Assembly: GCF_041053105.1 (NCBI RefSeq)
Contig: NZ_CP163444.1
Span: forward strand, 6,666,501-6,730,500
DNA from: Streptomyces sp. R44
Lineage (GTDB): Bacteria > Actinomycetota > Actinomycetes > Streptomycetales > Streptomycetaceae
Direction of reading: 5' to 3'
Length of the DNA: 64,000 bases
Both the position numbers and the translations under genes were made by a program. The first letter of the stretch is position 1; each line of letters starts with the position of its first letter. The notes under the pieces are model-generated. The model made no database searches. It saw only the letters and a list, made by a program, of their open reading frames with translations, and was not told the DNA's origin. Below are positions 49,945-57,961 of the stretch, piece after piece.

Positions 49945-52284
49945 GTGGACCAGCTCACCGCCGAAGACCCGACACACGTGGGCCCGTACCGTCTCATCGC
50001 CCGACTCGGGGCGGGCGGTATGGGCCTCGTCTACCTCGGTCGCGACGACGTCGGCCGTACGGTCGCCGTCAAGGTCGTCCAGTCCGAGTACGCCTCCCAG
50101 CCGGAATTCCGCAGACGCTTCGCCCGCGAGGTCGCGGCCGCCCGAAGAGTGGGCGGCAGCTGGACCGCGGACGTCCTCGACGCGGACACCGACACCGGCG
50201 TCGCGGTGCCCTGGGTCGCCACCCAGTACATCGCCGGGCCCGACCTGACCACCGTCGTCGCCCGGGACTTCGGCCCGCTGCCCGAGCACTCCGTCCGCGT
50301 CCTCGCCAACCGCCTCGCCCTCGCGCTGCGGGTCGTGCACGACGCCGGCCTGATCCACCGCGACCTCAAACCGTCCAACGTCCTGGTCACGGTGGACGGG
50401 CCCCGCGTCATCGACTTCGGCATCGCCCGCGCCATGGACAGCCTGGCCGGGGACAGCCTGCACACCCGCACCGGCATGCTGATCGGCTCGCCCGGCTTCA
50501 TGTCCCCGGAGCAGGTCCGCGGCCTCGAACTCACCCCCGCCAGCGATGTGTTCTGCCTGGGTGCCGTCCTCGTGTACGCCGCCACCGGCCGCCTCCTCTT
50601 CGGCGCCACCGACACCGGTCTGAACGCCCACCTCTTCCGGGTCGCCGAGGAGGAACCCGACCTCACGGGCGTACCCGCATCACTGCTCGGCCTCGTCCGC
50701 GCCTGCCTGGAGAAGGACCCGGCCGCGCGGCCCGCGCCCGAGCGGATCGCCGCCCTCACCGAGGGGGACGCCGGCGGGGTCTGGCTGCCGGGCGAGGTCC
50801 TGGTCCAACTGGGGCGACACGCGGCGCAGTTGCTGGACTACGTACCGGCGGCGCGCGCGGAGGCGCCGGCTGATCGGCCCGTGGTGCGGCCCTCCGCTCA
50901 GCCCGTGACCGAGACGGCTCCCCGCGACTCGGCACCCAGGCCCGCACCGGCATCCGCCTACACCCCGACGGCTCCGGCCCACGAGGTCCCCGCACCCTCG
51001 CCCGGCCGCGGACGGGGCCTGGCGGTGATCGTGCTCGCTCAACTGGCGGTGCTGCTCGGGGCGGCGCAGGACCCCTTCGGCTTCGACCGGGAGAGCCCGG
51101 AGCTGTACTCCTTCGCCGTCCCCTTCGCGGCCTTCCTGCTGCTCGGCGGGCACCTCGCCGACCGGCTGGGCGGCAGACGGACGCTGTTCGTCGGTCTGAC
51201 GGGACTCGTGGCTGCCTGTGTGCTGGGAGGCTCGGCCACCGCGATCGCCCCCACCCCCGCCGCGCTGATCACGGCCCGCGTCCTCCAGGGCGGGTTCGGC
51301 GCCCTGGTGACGGCGGCGGCGCTGACCCTGGTGGCCACCGCCTTCCCCGAACCGGGTGCACGGGCCAGGGCCTTCGGCGTCTACGCCACGGCCGGCATCG
51401 GCGCGCCCGTCGTCGCGCTCCAGCTCGCGGGGCTGGCCTGGGGCCCGGTCCTGGGCATCGCCGCCCTCCTCGCCCTGATCGCCCTGGCCGGGACGCGCGC
51501 CCTGCCGCACGACCGCCCGGACCGCACCGGCACCCGCTTCGACCTGCCCGGAGTCCTGCTCGGCACCTTCGCGATCGCCCTGCTCCTGTACGGCTCCACC
51601 AAGGCGACGCACGGCTGGGGCACCCCCCTGGCCATGAGCCTGCTCACCGGAGGCATGGCCCTGCTCGGGGCCTTCCTGGCGCAGCTGGGCAGCGGGACGA
51701 ACCCACTGCTGCCCCCGTACGTGTTCAAGGACCGCAACAGGCTCGGCGGCCTCCTCGCCATGCTCCTCGCCGGCGCCGGCATCCTCGCCCTGCTGCCGCC
51801 CCTGGCGTCGATCCTGACGTGGGACCTCGGGTACTCCCCGTCCCAGGCCGGTCTCGCCCTGCTGCCCATGGTCGCCGCGCTCGCCGTCGCCGCCGTCCAG
51901 GTCGCCCCGCGCCTGCTGCGCCGGGGCGTCGCGCCCCGCGTCCTCGTCGTGGCGGGCCTGGTGCTCACCCCGCTCGGCGTGACCCTGACCATCGTCGGGA
52001 TCGAGAACGGCGCCGGATACGCGGTTCTGCTCCCGGCCACGGTCCTCGCGGGTCTCGGGGTCGGTCTGGCCTTCATGCCGCTCTTCGCCACGGTGGTCGC
52101 CGCCGGCCTCGGCCGGCACACGGGAGCGGCGGCCGCCGCGGTCGTCACGGCCCAGACGCTGGGCAAGGACTTCGGCGCGGCAGCCGTCGTCGGCTACGGC
52201 GGGCCGCCCTGGTGGGCGATCGTCGTCCTGCTGCTCGCGGGGCTCGTCGCGGGCCTGATGGTGACCACCAGGGCGGCGGCCTAG
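49945..52284 (+). CDS. Ser/Thr protein kinase fused to an MFS transporter
   Basis: 779 aa in one frame. Residues 1-275: Hanks-type kinase with P-loop LGAGGMGLVY (21-30), VAVK Lys43, catalytic HRDLKPSN (138-145, Asp140), DFG (157-159) and SPEQ; all key residues intact. Residues about 290-352: Pro/Ala linker. From about 355: a major facilitator domain with GRGLAVIVLAQLAVLLGAA, motif A GGHLADRLGGRRT, then about 12-14 hydrophobic helices (ARVLQGGFGALVTAAALTLVATAFP like DHA2 exporters). Streptomycete kinases usually carry PASTA or other sensor domains; a transporter is unusual. GTG start, weak ribosome site. Confidence 0.88.
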   Translation: MDQLTAEDPTHVGPYRLIARLGAGGMGLVYLGRDDVGRTVAVKVVQSEYASQPEFRRRFAREVAAARRVGGSWTADVLDADTDTGVAVPWVATQYIAGPDLTTVVARDFGPLPEHSVRVLANRLALALRVVHDAGLIHRDLKPSNVLVTVDGPRVIDFGIARAMDSLAGDSLHTRTGMLIGSPGFMSPEQVRGLELTPASDVFCLGAVLVYAATGRLLFGATDTGLNAHLFRVAEEEPDLTGVPASLLGLVRACLEKDPAARPAPERIAALTEGDAGGVWLPGEVLVQLGRHAAQLLDYVPAARAEAPADRPVVRPSAQPVTETAPRDSAPRPAPASAYTPTAPAHEVPAPSPGRGRGLAVIVLAQLAVLLGAAQDPFGFDRESPELYSFAVPFAAFLLLGGHLADRLGGRRTLFVGLTGLVAACVLGGSATAIAPTPAALITARVLQGGFGALVTAAALTLVATAFPEPGARARAFGVYATAGIGAPVVALQLAGLAWGPVLGIAALLALIALAGTRALPHDRPDRTGTRFDLPGVLLGTFAIALLLYGSTKATHGWGTPLAMSLLTGGMALLGAFLAQLGSGTNPLLPPYVFKDRNRLGGLLAMLLAGAGILALLPPLASILTWDLGYSPSQAGLALLPMVAALAVAAVQVAPRLLRRGVAPRVLVVAGLVLTPLGVTLTIVGIENGAGYAVLLPATVLAGLGVGLAFMPLFATVVAAGLGRHTGAAAAAVVTAQTLGKDFGAAAVVGYGGPPWWAIVVLLLAGLVAGLMVTTRAAA

Positions 52285-52523
52285 ACGCCCAGCAGGCCCC
52301 GGAGATGGGCGCAGGCGGCCGCCTCCGTGTCGTGCGTGGCGACCGGCTCGTACGCGCCCCGCTCGTACACCCCGGTCTCCCAGCCGGGCCCGTCCGGCCT
52401 CGTCCGCAGATAGACGAAGTCGGGCGGGGTGGGCGCCGGTTCGTGGACGCCCTCGATCCAGTAGTACGCGGCGGGCACCCCGGCCTCCCGGAGTGCCCGT
52501 TCCAGCGCGCGGCGGTCGGTCAC
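52281..52523 (-). CDS. Small protein coupled to the TNT toxin gene (candidate immunity factor)
   Basis: 80 aa; the GTG at 52523 overlaps the TNT gene stop (GTGA), so translation is coupled. MTDRRALERALREAGVPAAYYW is followed by a strand-rich stretch (DFVYLRTRPDGPGWETGVYERGAYEPVATHDTEAAACAHL). Acidic and aromatic, no signal peptide, cytoplasmic. Position directly after a NAD-glycohydrolase-type toxin makes it the natural candidate for self-protection, though the toxin has a signal peptide. It is not similar to the mycobacterial IFT that I remember. Its end overlaps the kinase-MFS stop by 4 bases, convergent. Confidence 0.65.
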   Translation of the reverse strand: MTDRRALERALREAGVPAAYYWIEGVHEPAPTPPDFVYLRTRPDGPGWETGVYERGAYEPVATHDTEAAACAHLRGLLGV

Positions 52524-53203
52524 GCGGGGACGCGCACCAGGTAGCCGTTGTCGAGCAGCCACTTCACGTTGAGGCGCTGGCCCTCGCCCGGGTTCAGGAA
52601 CGCCGGGTCCAGCTTGATCTGGCGGCCACCGCCCGGCTGTTCGAACCAGGGCGCGATGGAGCCCTCCCAGACGACGAAGCTCTTCGTCACCTCGTACAGG
52701 TGGTAGTCGCAGGGGAAGGCCGTGTCACGGGTGTTGAGGTTCTGCGGGGGCAGCGCCCGCTTGGCGTAGGCGTCGCCGGCGGGGGCCAGGTAGCCGCCGT
52801 ACTCCGAGCCGAAGCGGTCCAGGCGCTCGCCCTGCTCCAGGAGCTCCGGCGCCTTGTCGACGGTGCCGTTGACCTCGGCGAAGCCGTCGTTCGGCGGGTA
52901 CTTCCAGCTGCCGGTGTCGGCCGGGCCCTCCCAGTACTTCTTGAGGAAGTCGGCGGAGGAGAGCTGCCCGGTCCGGTGGTAGCGGTTGAGGAGCGGGCCG
53001 ACCGGGTCCTGCCACTTCTTCGGCAGGAACTTCGGGCCGAGCCGCTTGTCGCCCTCGAACTCCCCGGTGCAGGGGGCCGGGGGAGCGGCGGCGGGCTTCT
53101 CGGCCGGGGCGGCCTGCGCCGCGGGGGCCGCGGCGAGGGCGGCGGTGACGCCCATGGCGGCGAGGACGGCACGGATCCTGAGGACGGTACGGCTGCGCTC
53201 CAC
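52520..53203 (-). CDS. Secreted TNT-domain protein (NAD+ glycohydrolase type)
   Basis: 227 aa from GTG 53203 with GGGAG upstream. Signal peptide with cleavage near AAQAAPA (about residue 31). Mature part: CTGEFEGDKRLGPKFLPKKWQDP, then WKYPPNDGFAEVNGT, EQGERLDRFGSEYGGYLAP, a tail of the TNT fold with VVWEGSIAPWFEQPGGGRQI and LLDNGYLVRV. This agrees with the tuberculosis necrotizing toxin domain, which cleaves NAD+; Streptomyces and fungi have secreted single-domain versions. Two Cys (start and FPCDYHLYEV) could form a disulfide. Enzymatic residues were not verified. Confidence 0.85.
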   Translation of the reverse strand: MERSRTVLRIRAVLAAMGVTAALAAAPAAQAAPAEKPAAAPPAPCTGEFEGDKRLGPKFLPKKWQDPVGPLLNRYHRTGQLSSADFLKKYWEGPADTGSWKYPPNDGFAEVNGTVDKAPELLEQGERLDRFGSEYGGYLAPAGDAYAKRALPPQNLNTRDTAFPCDYHLYEVTKSFVVWEGSIAPWFEQPGGGRQIKLDPAFLNPGEGQRLNVKWLLDNGYLVRVPA

Positions 53204-53325
53204 GCGGAGGCTCCCTGGGGTGGGGGTGGTCAGTGGCGCGGCACACAGTAGTGGATCATCTGCGCAGAGTGATCGAACGCGGGATGGATTCCGGCCAGAC
53301 GTCTCGCCGTGGGGTTCGGGGCCGT

Positions 53326-53931
53326 TCAGGCCTTGCGGAGGCCGCTGAGCAGTAGTTCGGCCAGCTGCTCGTACGCCTCGGCGTCGGCGAGACCCGTCGC
53401 CGCGGCCACCTGGCGGCGCTGGATCCGGACCATCACCGAGGAGATGACGTCGGCCGCGAAGGTCACGTGCACCTCGCGGAACACCCCGGCCCGCACGCCC
53501 TCCTCGATGAGCTGCTGCACCCGGCCCGCCGCCGCGCGGGTGTTCCGCTCGTACACCTCGGCCGCCGGCTCGAAGGCCGCCACGTCGTCGAAGAACGCAG
53601 GGGAGACCGGCGCCAGCTCGGCCGAAACCGCCCGCAGATAGGCGGCGAGCCGCTCGGCCGGGTCCGTCGCGGCGGCGAGCACCGCCTCGACCCGGGCGGT
53701 CGCGCGCCGGAAGAAGTGCACGACCGCCGCCCGGACCAGCTGCTCCTTGCTGCCGGCCAGGCCGTACAGGGTCCGCTTCGAGCAGCGCAGCCGCGCGGCG
53801 AGATCGTCGAGCGTCAGCCGGGCGAAGCCCTCCCCGACGAGGAGGGCGACGAGCTCCTCGAAGAGGGCGGAGCGGCGCGCCGCTCCGCGGCCCGTCAGCT
53901 TGGGGGCGTCGGCGGCGGAGGTCTCGATCAC
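53326..53931 (-). CDS. TetR-family regulator, divergent from acyl-CoA dehydrogenase
   Basis: 201 aa from a GTG at 53931. N-terminal HTH (LFEELVALLVGEGFARLTLDDLAARLRCSKRTLYGLAGSKEQLVRAAVVHFFRRA, residues 24-78) and an all-helical ligand domain. The 115-bp region to the divergent dehydrogenase gene holds a 14-bp palindrome, the likely operator. Such TetR proteins often respond to acyl-CoAs. Confidence 0.87.
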   Translation of the reverse strand: MIETSAADAPKLTGRGAARRSALFEELVALLVGEGFARLTLDDLAARLRCSKRTLYGLAGSKEQLVRAAVVHFFRRATARVEAVLAAATDPAERLAAYLRAVSAELAPVSPAFFDDVAAFEPAAEVYERNTRAAAGRVQQLIEEGVRAGVFREVHVTFAADVISSVMVRIQRRQVAAATGLADAEAYEQLAELLLSGLRKA

Positions 53932-53996
53932 CCCGCCAGTATTCCAGGCCGCCCCTGCGGGGGGTTACGGCGGCACCCTTCTGCGCTACTCTCAGC

Positions 53997-54022
53997 GGTA
54001 CTGCAGTACCTTCCCCAGTACC
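53997..54022. promoter_or_regulatory. Operator palindrome GGTACTGCAGTACC with extra half-site
   Basis: A perfect 14-bp palindrome at 53997-54010, and a further CAGTACC half-site at 54016-54022, lie between the divergent TetR and acyl-CoA dehydrogenase genes. Best candidate binding site for the TetR protein, which would then control both genes. Confidence 0.65.
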
Positions 54023-54046
54023 ACTTTGCGCGCCGCTGGAGTCGCC

Positions 54047-55210
54047 ATGGATGTCGACCGCCTGCTTCCCACCCCCGAGGCAGCGGACCTCATCGCCCTC
54101 ACCCGGGAGATCGCCGACAAGGAGCTCTCTCCGCGGGTGGACGAGCACGAGGCCGCCGAGACCTATCCCGAAGGGCTCTTCGCGACCCTCGGCGAGGCCG
54201 GGCTCCTCGGCCTTCCGTACCCGGAGGAGTTCGGCGGCGGAGGCCAGCCCTACGAGGTCTACCTCCAGGTCCTGGAGGAGCTCGCCGCGCGCTGGGCCGC
54301 CGTCGCCGTCGCCACCAGCGTCCACACGCTCGCCTGCCACCCCCTCCACACCTTCGGCACCCCGGAGCAGAAGGAGCGCCGGCTGCCCGCGATGCTGGAG
54401 GGCCGGACCATCGGCGGCTACAGCCTCTCCGAGCCGCAGGCCGGTTCCGACGCCGCCGCCCTCAGCTGCAAGGCCGAGCGCCAGGACGACGGCAGCGGTT
54501 ACCGCGTCACCGGCACGAAGGCCTGGATCACGCACGGCGGCAAGGCCGGCTTCTACGCCCTCTTCGCGCGCACCGCCCCCGGCAGCCACGGCATCTCCTG
54601 CTTCCTCGCCCCCGGCGCCACCGAAGGCCTGAGCTTCGGCGCGCCGGAGCGCAAGATGGGCCTCCAGGCCGTGCCGACGACGGCCGCGTACTGGGACGGC
54701 GCCCTCATCGAGGAGGACCGGCGCATCGGGGACGAGGGCCAGGGCCTCCAGATCGCCTTCAGCGCGCTCGACAGCGGCCGCCTCGGCATCGCCGCCTGCG
54801 CCACCGGGCTCGCCCAGGCCGCGCTCGACGCCGCCGTGGCGTACGCCAACGAGCGCACCACCTTCGGCCGCCGGATCGTGGACCACCAGGGCCTCGGCTT
54901 CCTGCTCGCCGACATGGCCGCCGCCGTCGACGCGGCCCGTGCCACGTACCTGGACGCGGCGCGGCGCCGCGACCTCGGCCGCCCGTTCAGCCGCCAGGCC
55001 AGCGCGGCCAAGCTCATCGCCACGGACACGGCGATGAAGGTGACCACGGACGCCGTGCAGGTCTTCGGCGGCTACGGCTACACCCGGGACTTCCCGGTCG
55101 AGCGGTACATGCGCGAGGCGAAGATCATGCAGATCTTCGAGGGCACGAACCAGATCCAGCGGCTCGTCATCAGCCGTGGCCTGGCGACGGCCGAGAAGGG
55201 CGCGCGGTAG
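54047..55210 (+). CDS. Acyl-CoA dehydrogenase
   Basis: 387-aa flavoprotein of normal length. Signature 1-like GGYSLSEPQAGSDAAAL near 125-140, TKAWITHGGKAGFY, and at the C-terminus DAVQVFGGYGYTRDFPVERYMREAKIMQIFEGTNQIQRLVISR, with the catalytic Glu in the IFEGTNQ motif. Oxidises an acyl-CoA and passes electrons to ETF; the etfA end at 63815 is not linked. Streptomycete AcdH relatives act on branched short-chain acyl-CoAs, which I cannot confirm. Its last 41 bases overlap the opposite subtilisin gene. Confidence 0.92.
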   Translation: MDVDRLLPTPEAADLIALTREIADKELSPRVDEHEAAETYPEGLFATLGEAGLLGLPYPEEFGGGGQPYEVYLQVLEELAARWAAVAVATSVHTLACHPLHTFGTPEQKERRLPAMLEGRTIGGYSLSEPQAGSDAAALSCKAERQDDGSGYRVTGTKAWITHGGKAGFYALFARTAPGSHGISCFLAPGATEGLSFGAPERKMGLQAVPTTAAYWDGALIEEDRRIGDEGQGLQIAFSALDSGRLGIAACATGLAQAALDAAVAYANERTTFGRRIVDHQGLGFLLADMAAAVDAARATYLDAARRRDLGRPFSRQASAAKLIATDTAMKVTTDAVQVFGGYGYTRDFPVERYMREAKIMQIFEGTNQIQRLVISRGLATAEKGAR

Positions 55211-56072
55211 CCGTCCGCAGCGTCGTGTACGCGGCCCAGGCGTCCAGGAGCGGCGGCATCGCCGACCGCCGGCGTCCGGGCCCGTGCGTCACCGCGTACC
55301 GTACGGCCGCCGGGGTGGCGTCCGGGAACGCCGAGCGGAGCAGGGCGACCGCCCCGGTGACGAAGGGCGCGGCGGCGCTCGTACCGCTCAGGAGGACGGG
55401 GCGGCCGTCGAGGCCCACACCGGGGACGCGGTCGCCGGGCGCGCCGACTCCGTTGCGGCCGATCGAGATGCCCCGATTGGAGTGGGGCAGGGGGCGTCCG
55501 GCGTGGTCGTACGCGACGACCGGGATGACCCAGGGGTGGTCGGTGAGCGGGGAGGAGCCCGTCCGGCCCTGGTTCCCGGCGGCCACCACGACGATCACGC
55601 CCCGGTCGGCGGCGTGACCGAGCGCCGCGTCCAGCGCGCGGTCGCGGACGCCGGAGGGCGCGGGCTGGGCCAGACTCAGGTTCAGCACGTGGGCGCCCGC
55701 GTCGACGGCCTCCGTGATCGCCTCCGCCAACTCCGCGACGCGTACGCCGGCCAGACAGGTCGCGGGGCCGCCGTCGGCCGGATGATCCGCGAAGAGGGGC
55801 CTGGACAGCAGCGTGCAGTGCGGGCACACGCCCCGGTCCCCGGCGAGGAGCGCGGCGACGGCGGTGCCGTGGGCGCAGCACACGTCCGGGTGGGCGCAGG
55901 TTCCCGTGCCGGCGGCCGCCCCCGCGGCCGGACGCAGTTCGCGGACCGGACGGCCCGCGAAGGCGGGGTGGTTCGGGGCCACACGGCCGTCGACGACGCA
56001 GACCACGACCGAGGACCGGCCGGAGGTACGCGCCATCAGCGGCGTGAGCCCGACCAGGTCCAGGGGGTCCAT
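55170..56072 (-). CDS. Cytoplasmic subtilisin-like protease of a PatA/PatG-like cluster
   Basis: 300 aa from the ATG at 56072 (AGAGAGG 5 bases upstream). S8 catalytic triad: Asp28 (VVCVVDGRVAPNHP), His68 (CCAHGTAVAALLAG), oxyanion Asn167 (AAGNQG) and Ser232 (LSGTSAAAPFVTG). No signal peptide and no propeptide, unlike secreted subtilisins, and several Cys (CAHPDVCC, CPHC). This fits the cyanobactin-type maturation proteases that cut ribosomal precursor peptides in the cytoplasm. Upstream in the same direction are a Cys-rich 64-residue gene and a PatG-C-like gene, which supports a peptide-processing role; inference. Confidence 0.85.
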   Translation of the reverse strand: MDPLDLVGLTPLMARTSGRSSVVVCVVDGRVAPNHPAFAGRPVRELRPAAGAAAGTGTCAHPDVCCAHGTAVAALLAGDRGVCPHCTLLSRPLFADHPADGGPATCLAGVRVAELAEAITEAVDAGAHVLNLSLAQPAPSGVRDRALDAALGHAADRGVIVVVAAGNQGRTGSSPLTDHPWVIPVVAYDHAGRPLPHSNRGISIGRNGVGAPGDRVPGVGLDGRPVLLSGTSAAAPFVTGAVALLRSAFPDATPAAVRYAVTHGPGRRRSAMPPLLDAWAAYTTLRTATARPSRPSPGHG

Positions 56073-56225
56073 GCGTACCTCTCTCCGCCCCTGCCGGGGG
56101 GCAGGCAGGCTCATCGCGACTCCGGCGGGGGGAAGGAGCCGGTCGCCCGGCGTTGCCAGGGCCGGGCGAGCGTTCTCGTGGTCACTCTCGTGCGCGGGTC
56201 CGAAGCCGGGGACGGCCGTCGGACG

Positions 56226-56420
56226 TCACCACCACGGATCCTCCGAGCAGAATGCCTTCAGGCACTTCCTCACGCACGTGCGGTAGTCATGGCTTCCCTT
56301 GCAGTTGTTGCGGCAGACCGGGCCCAACTCCAGCTCGCAGAGCGCGTCCTGAGGGCGGATCAGATCGCCGGTCCGTGTGTCGCGCGTCTGTGGTTCGACG
56401 GCGAATCCGGGGATGCTCAT
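56226..56420 (-). CDS. 64-residue Cys-rich protein (candidate precursor peptide)
   Basis: ATG at 56420 with AGGAGG 10 bases upstream inside a long purine-rich run, predicting high expression. Residues 1-27 are leader-like and polar (MSIPGFAVEP, TGDLIRPQDAL); residues 28-64 hold six Cys (28, 36, 40, 49, 53, 58) as two C-x3-C pairs plus two singles, ending DPWW. No signal peptide. It lies between the PatG-C-like gene and the cytoplasmic subtilisin. It could be the substrate of that protease, or a twin-CX3C structural protein. No family recognised. Confidence 0.7.
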   Translation of the reverse strand: MSIPGFAVEPQTRDTRTGDLIRPQDALCELELGPVCRNNCKGSHDYRTCVRKCLKAFCSEDPWW

Positions 56421-56429
56421 GTCCGTTCG

Positions 56430-56459
56430 CCTCCTTCTCTCCTCTTTCTCTTCCTTCTC
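56430..56459 (-). promoter_or_regulatory. 30-nt purine-only mRNA tract before the Cys-rich gene
   Basis: The 67-bp spacer before the Cys-rich ORF carries an uninterrupted 30-base run of C/T on the plus strand (A/G in the mRNA), with several overlapping GGAG/GAGG sites, ending in the AGGAGG before the ATG. Very unusual in this G+C-rich window; perhaps a standby ribosome site. Confidence 0.6.
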
Positions 56460-56487
56460 ACTGCCGCCCGGGCCGGCGTTGCCCGGG

Positions 56488-57471
56488 TCAGCGGGCGAAG
56501 TACTCCTGGAACGGTGTCACCGGGAAGGGGAAGTACCCGGCGAGACCCACGCGGACGAAGTACTTCTCGACCACGTTGGTCTGGAGGTCGGTGTACGAGA
56601 ACACGACCGTGACGACGGCCTGCGACCGGGTGCTGAGCCGGGAGGGACCGGCTTCCACCGAGGTGAGGACGGAGCCCTCCGCGCGCTTCTCGTTGGTCTT
56701 CTGGTACATCTCCTGGCACCGCACCGTCAGGTAGTTGAGGACCCGGCCGACCGGGTCGGTGCCGGCGTTGTCGCTGAGCTGGAGCAGCCGGTCGAGCAGC
56801 GATCCGACGACCTTCTCGAACTCCTTGCGGGAGGTGCCCTGGGGGCGGTCGATCGCGCGGATGAGTTCCTTGCGGTCGAAGCCCCAGGTCTTCACCACGC
56901 TGACGACGGGAACGGAGAGTCCCTGGCAGGCACTCGGGGGCGCGACCGGGCCGAGCGCGCCGACCACCACGGCGAGGTCGCGCCCGTAGTTCACCGGACG
57001 GAGCGCGTCCACCAGCTCGTCGAGACCGGTGGGGTCCGTGGCCTCCAGGATGTAGGTGTCGACGCCCTGGACGGACAGGACGAAGCACATCTGCCGGGCG
57101 AGATAGCGGTTCTCCGGGGCGGAGAGCACGCGGTACATCGCGTCGGCGTCGGTGCTGTCGGTATGCCCGCCGGCCCCCGCCACCTGGAAGAACTCGTGCT
57201 GGATCGAGACGTTGGGGAAGACGGCGCGGACGCGGCCGAGCACGTAGACGTAGCCGCCCTCGTCGGCCTCCCCTCCGTCGCCGGGGGCGGCCGCCGCGGT
57301 GCAGCCGCAGGACGACGGGACGACGGTCGCATCGTCGGCCTGCGCGGGGCCGGGATCGCGCACGGGCCCGGGATCGTCCGCCGCGAGCACGGGGTCGGGC
57401 GGAGTGGGCGGGGCGCCGGTCTCCGTCGAGAGGCCCGCGGCGGGGGCGGTGTCGATGATCTCGGGGTTCAT
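56488..57471 (-). CDS. PatG C-terminal-domain-like protein
   Basis: 327 aa, GAGGAG 7 bases before the ATG. After a Pro/Ala-rich N-terminal stretch with SSCGC (about 53-57), the body matches what I remember of the region C-terminal to the protease in cyanobactin PatG proteins: YVYVLGRVRAVFPNVSIQHEFFQ, NRYLARQMCFVLSVQGVDTYILEATDP, DLAVVVGALGPVAPPSACQGLSVPVVSVVKTWGF and LLQLSDNAGTDPVGRVLNYLTVR. In this cluster the protease is a separate gene (55170-56072), so a PatG-like protein appears split in two, with the Cys-rich gene between. Activity of the region is unknown in general. Confidence 0.75.
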   Translation of the reverse strand: MNPEIIDTAPAAGLSTETGAPPTPPDPVLAADDPGPVRDPGPAQADDATVVPSSCGCTAAAAPGDGGEADEGGYVYVLGRVRAVFPNVSIQHEFFQVAGAGGHTDSTDADAMYRVLSAPENRYLARQMCFVLSVQGVDTYILEATDPTGLDELVDALRPVNYGRDLAVVVGALGPVAPPSACQGLSVPVVSVVKTWGFDRKELIRAIDRPQGTSRKEFEKVVGSLLDRLLQLSDNAGTDPVGRVLNYLTVRCQEMYQKTNEKRAEGSVLTSVEAGPSRLSTRSQAVVTVVFSYTDLQTNVVEKYFVRVGLAGYFPFPVTPFQEYFAR

Positions 57472-57581
57472 CAGTCACTCCTCACACGCACTCTGGCGGA
57501 CCGTCAGGAGCGGGGGCGCTCAGGGGGACCGTGCATCGGGCAGGCGCTGCACACGGTGCCCGGAGGCACCGGCACGGAGGC

Positions 57582-57848
57582 TCAGCGGTCCGGCCCGCCA
57601 CCGATCGTCATCCACCGGTTCAGCGCCTCGGCCCGACGGCCGCAGCCGCCGCAGGGGCGGATGCCCACCGCCGAGGTCACCCGGGCGACGGCGTCGCCCA
57701 GCCCGATCTCCGTACCCTCACCGCCGGGACGCGCGAAGCCGGGGATGCGGACCCGGTGCCGGGGGCCGTCGTGGCGACGGCTGTCACGGGAGTCGTGTGC
57801 CGTCCCCTTCCGGGCCTTCCCCCGACTGCTCGTTGCGCGGTCAACCAT
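57582..57848 (-). CDS. Small CxxC protein upstream of the PatG-like gene
   Basis: 88 aa from the ATG at 57848 (in-frame GTG 9 bases earlier). The first 45 residues are Arg/Asp/Ser-rich; then GLGDAVARVTSAVGIRPCGGCGRRAEALNRWM, a pattern (GxGD...T...GI.PC.GC..R...LN) I have seen in small actinobacterial proteins of unknown function, often annotated hypothetical. The CGGC may bind metal. It precedes the PatG-like gene by 110 bp, same strand, so may belong to the same cluster. No strong ribosome site. Confidence 0.6.
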   Translation of the reverse strand: MVDRATSSRGKARKGTAHDSRDSRRHDGPRHRVRIPGFARPGGEGTEIGLGDAVARVTSAVGIRPCGGCGRRAEALNRWMTIGGGPDR

Positions 57849-57961
57849 CCTGCTCACATCCCGGACTTGGGCCGTTCGCGCCACCGGCGCACTCCCACCC
57901 CCTCCCATGCTCCTCCGGGACGGCGCCGCCCGCACGCGGGCCGGGGTCCCGCTTTCGCGGA

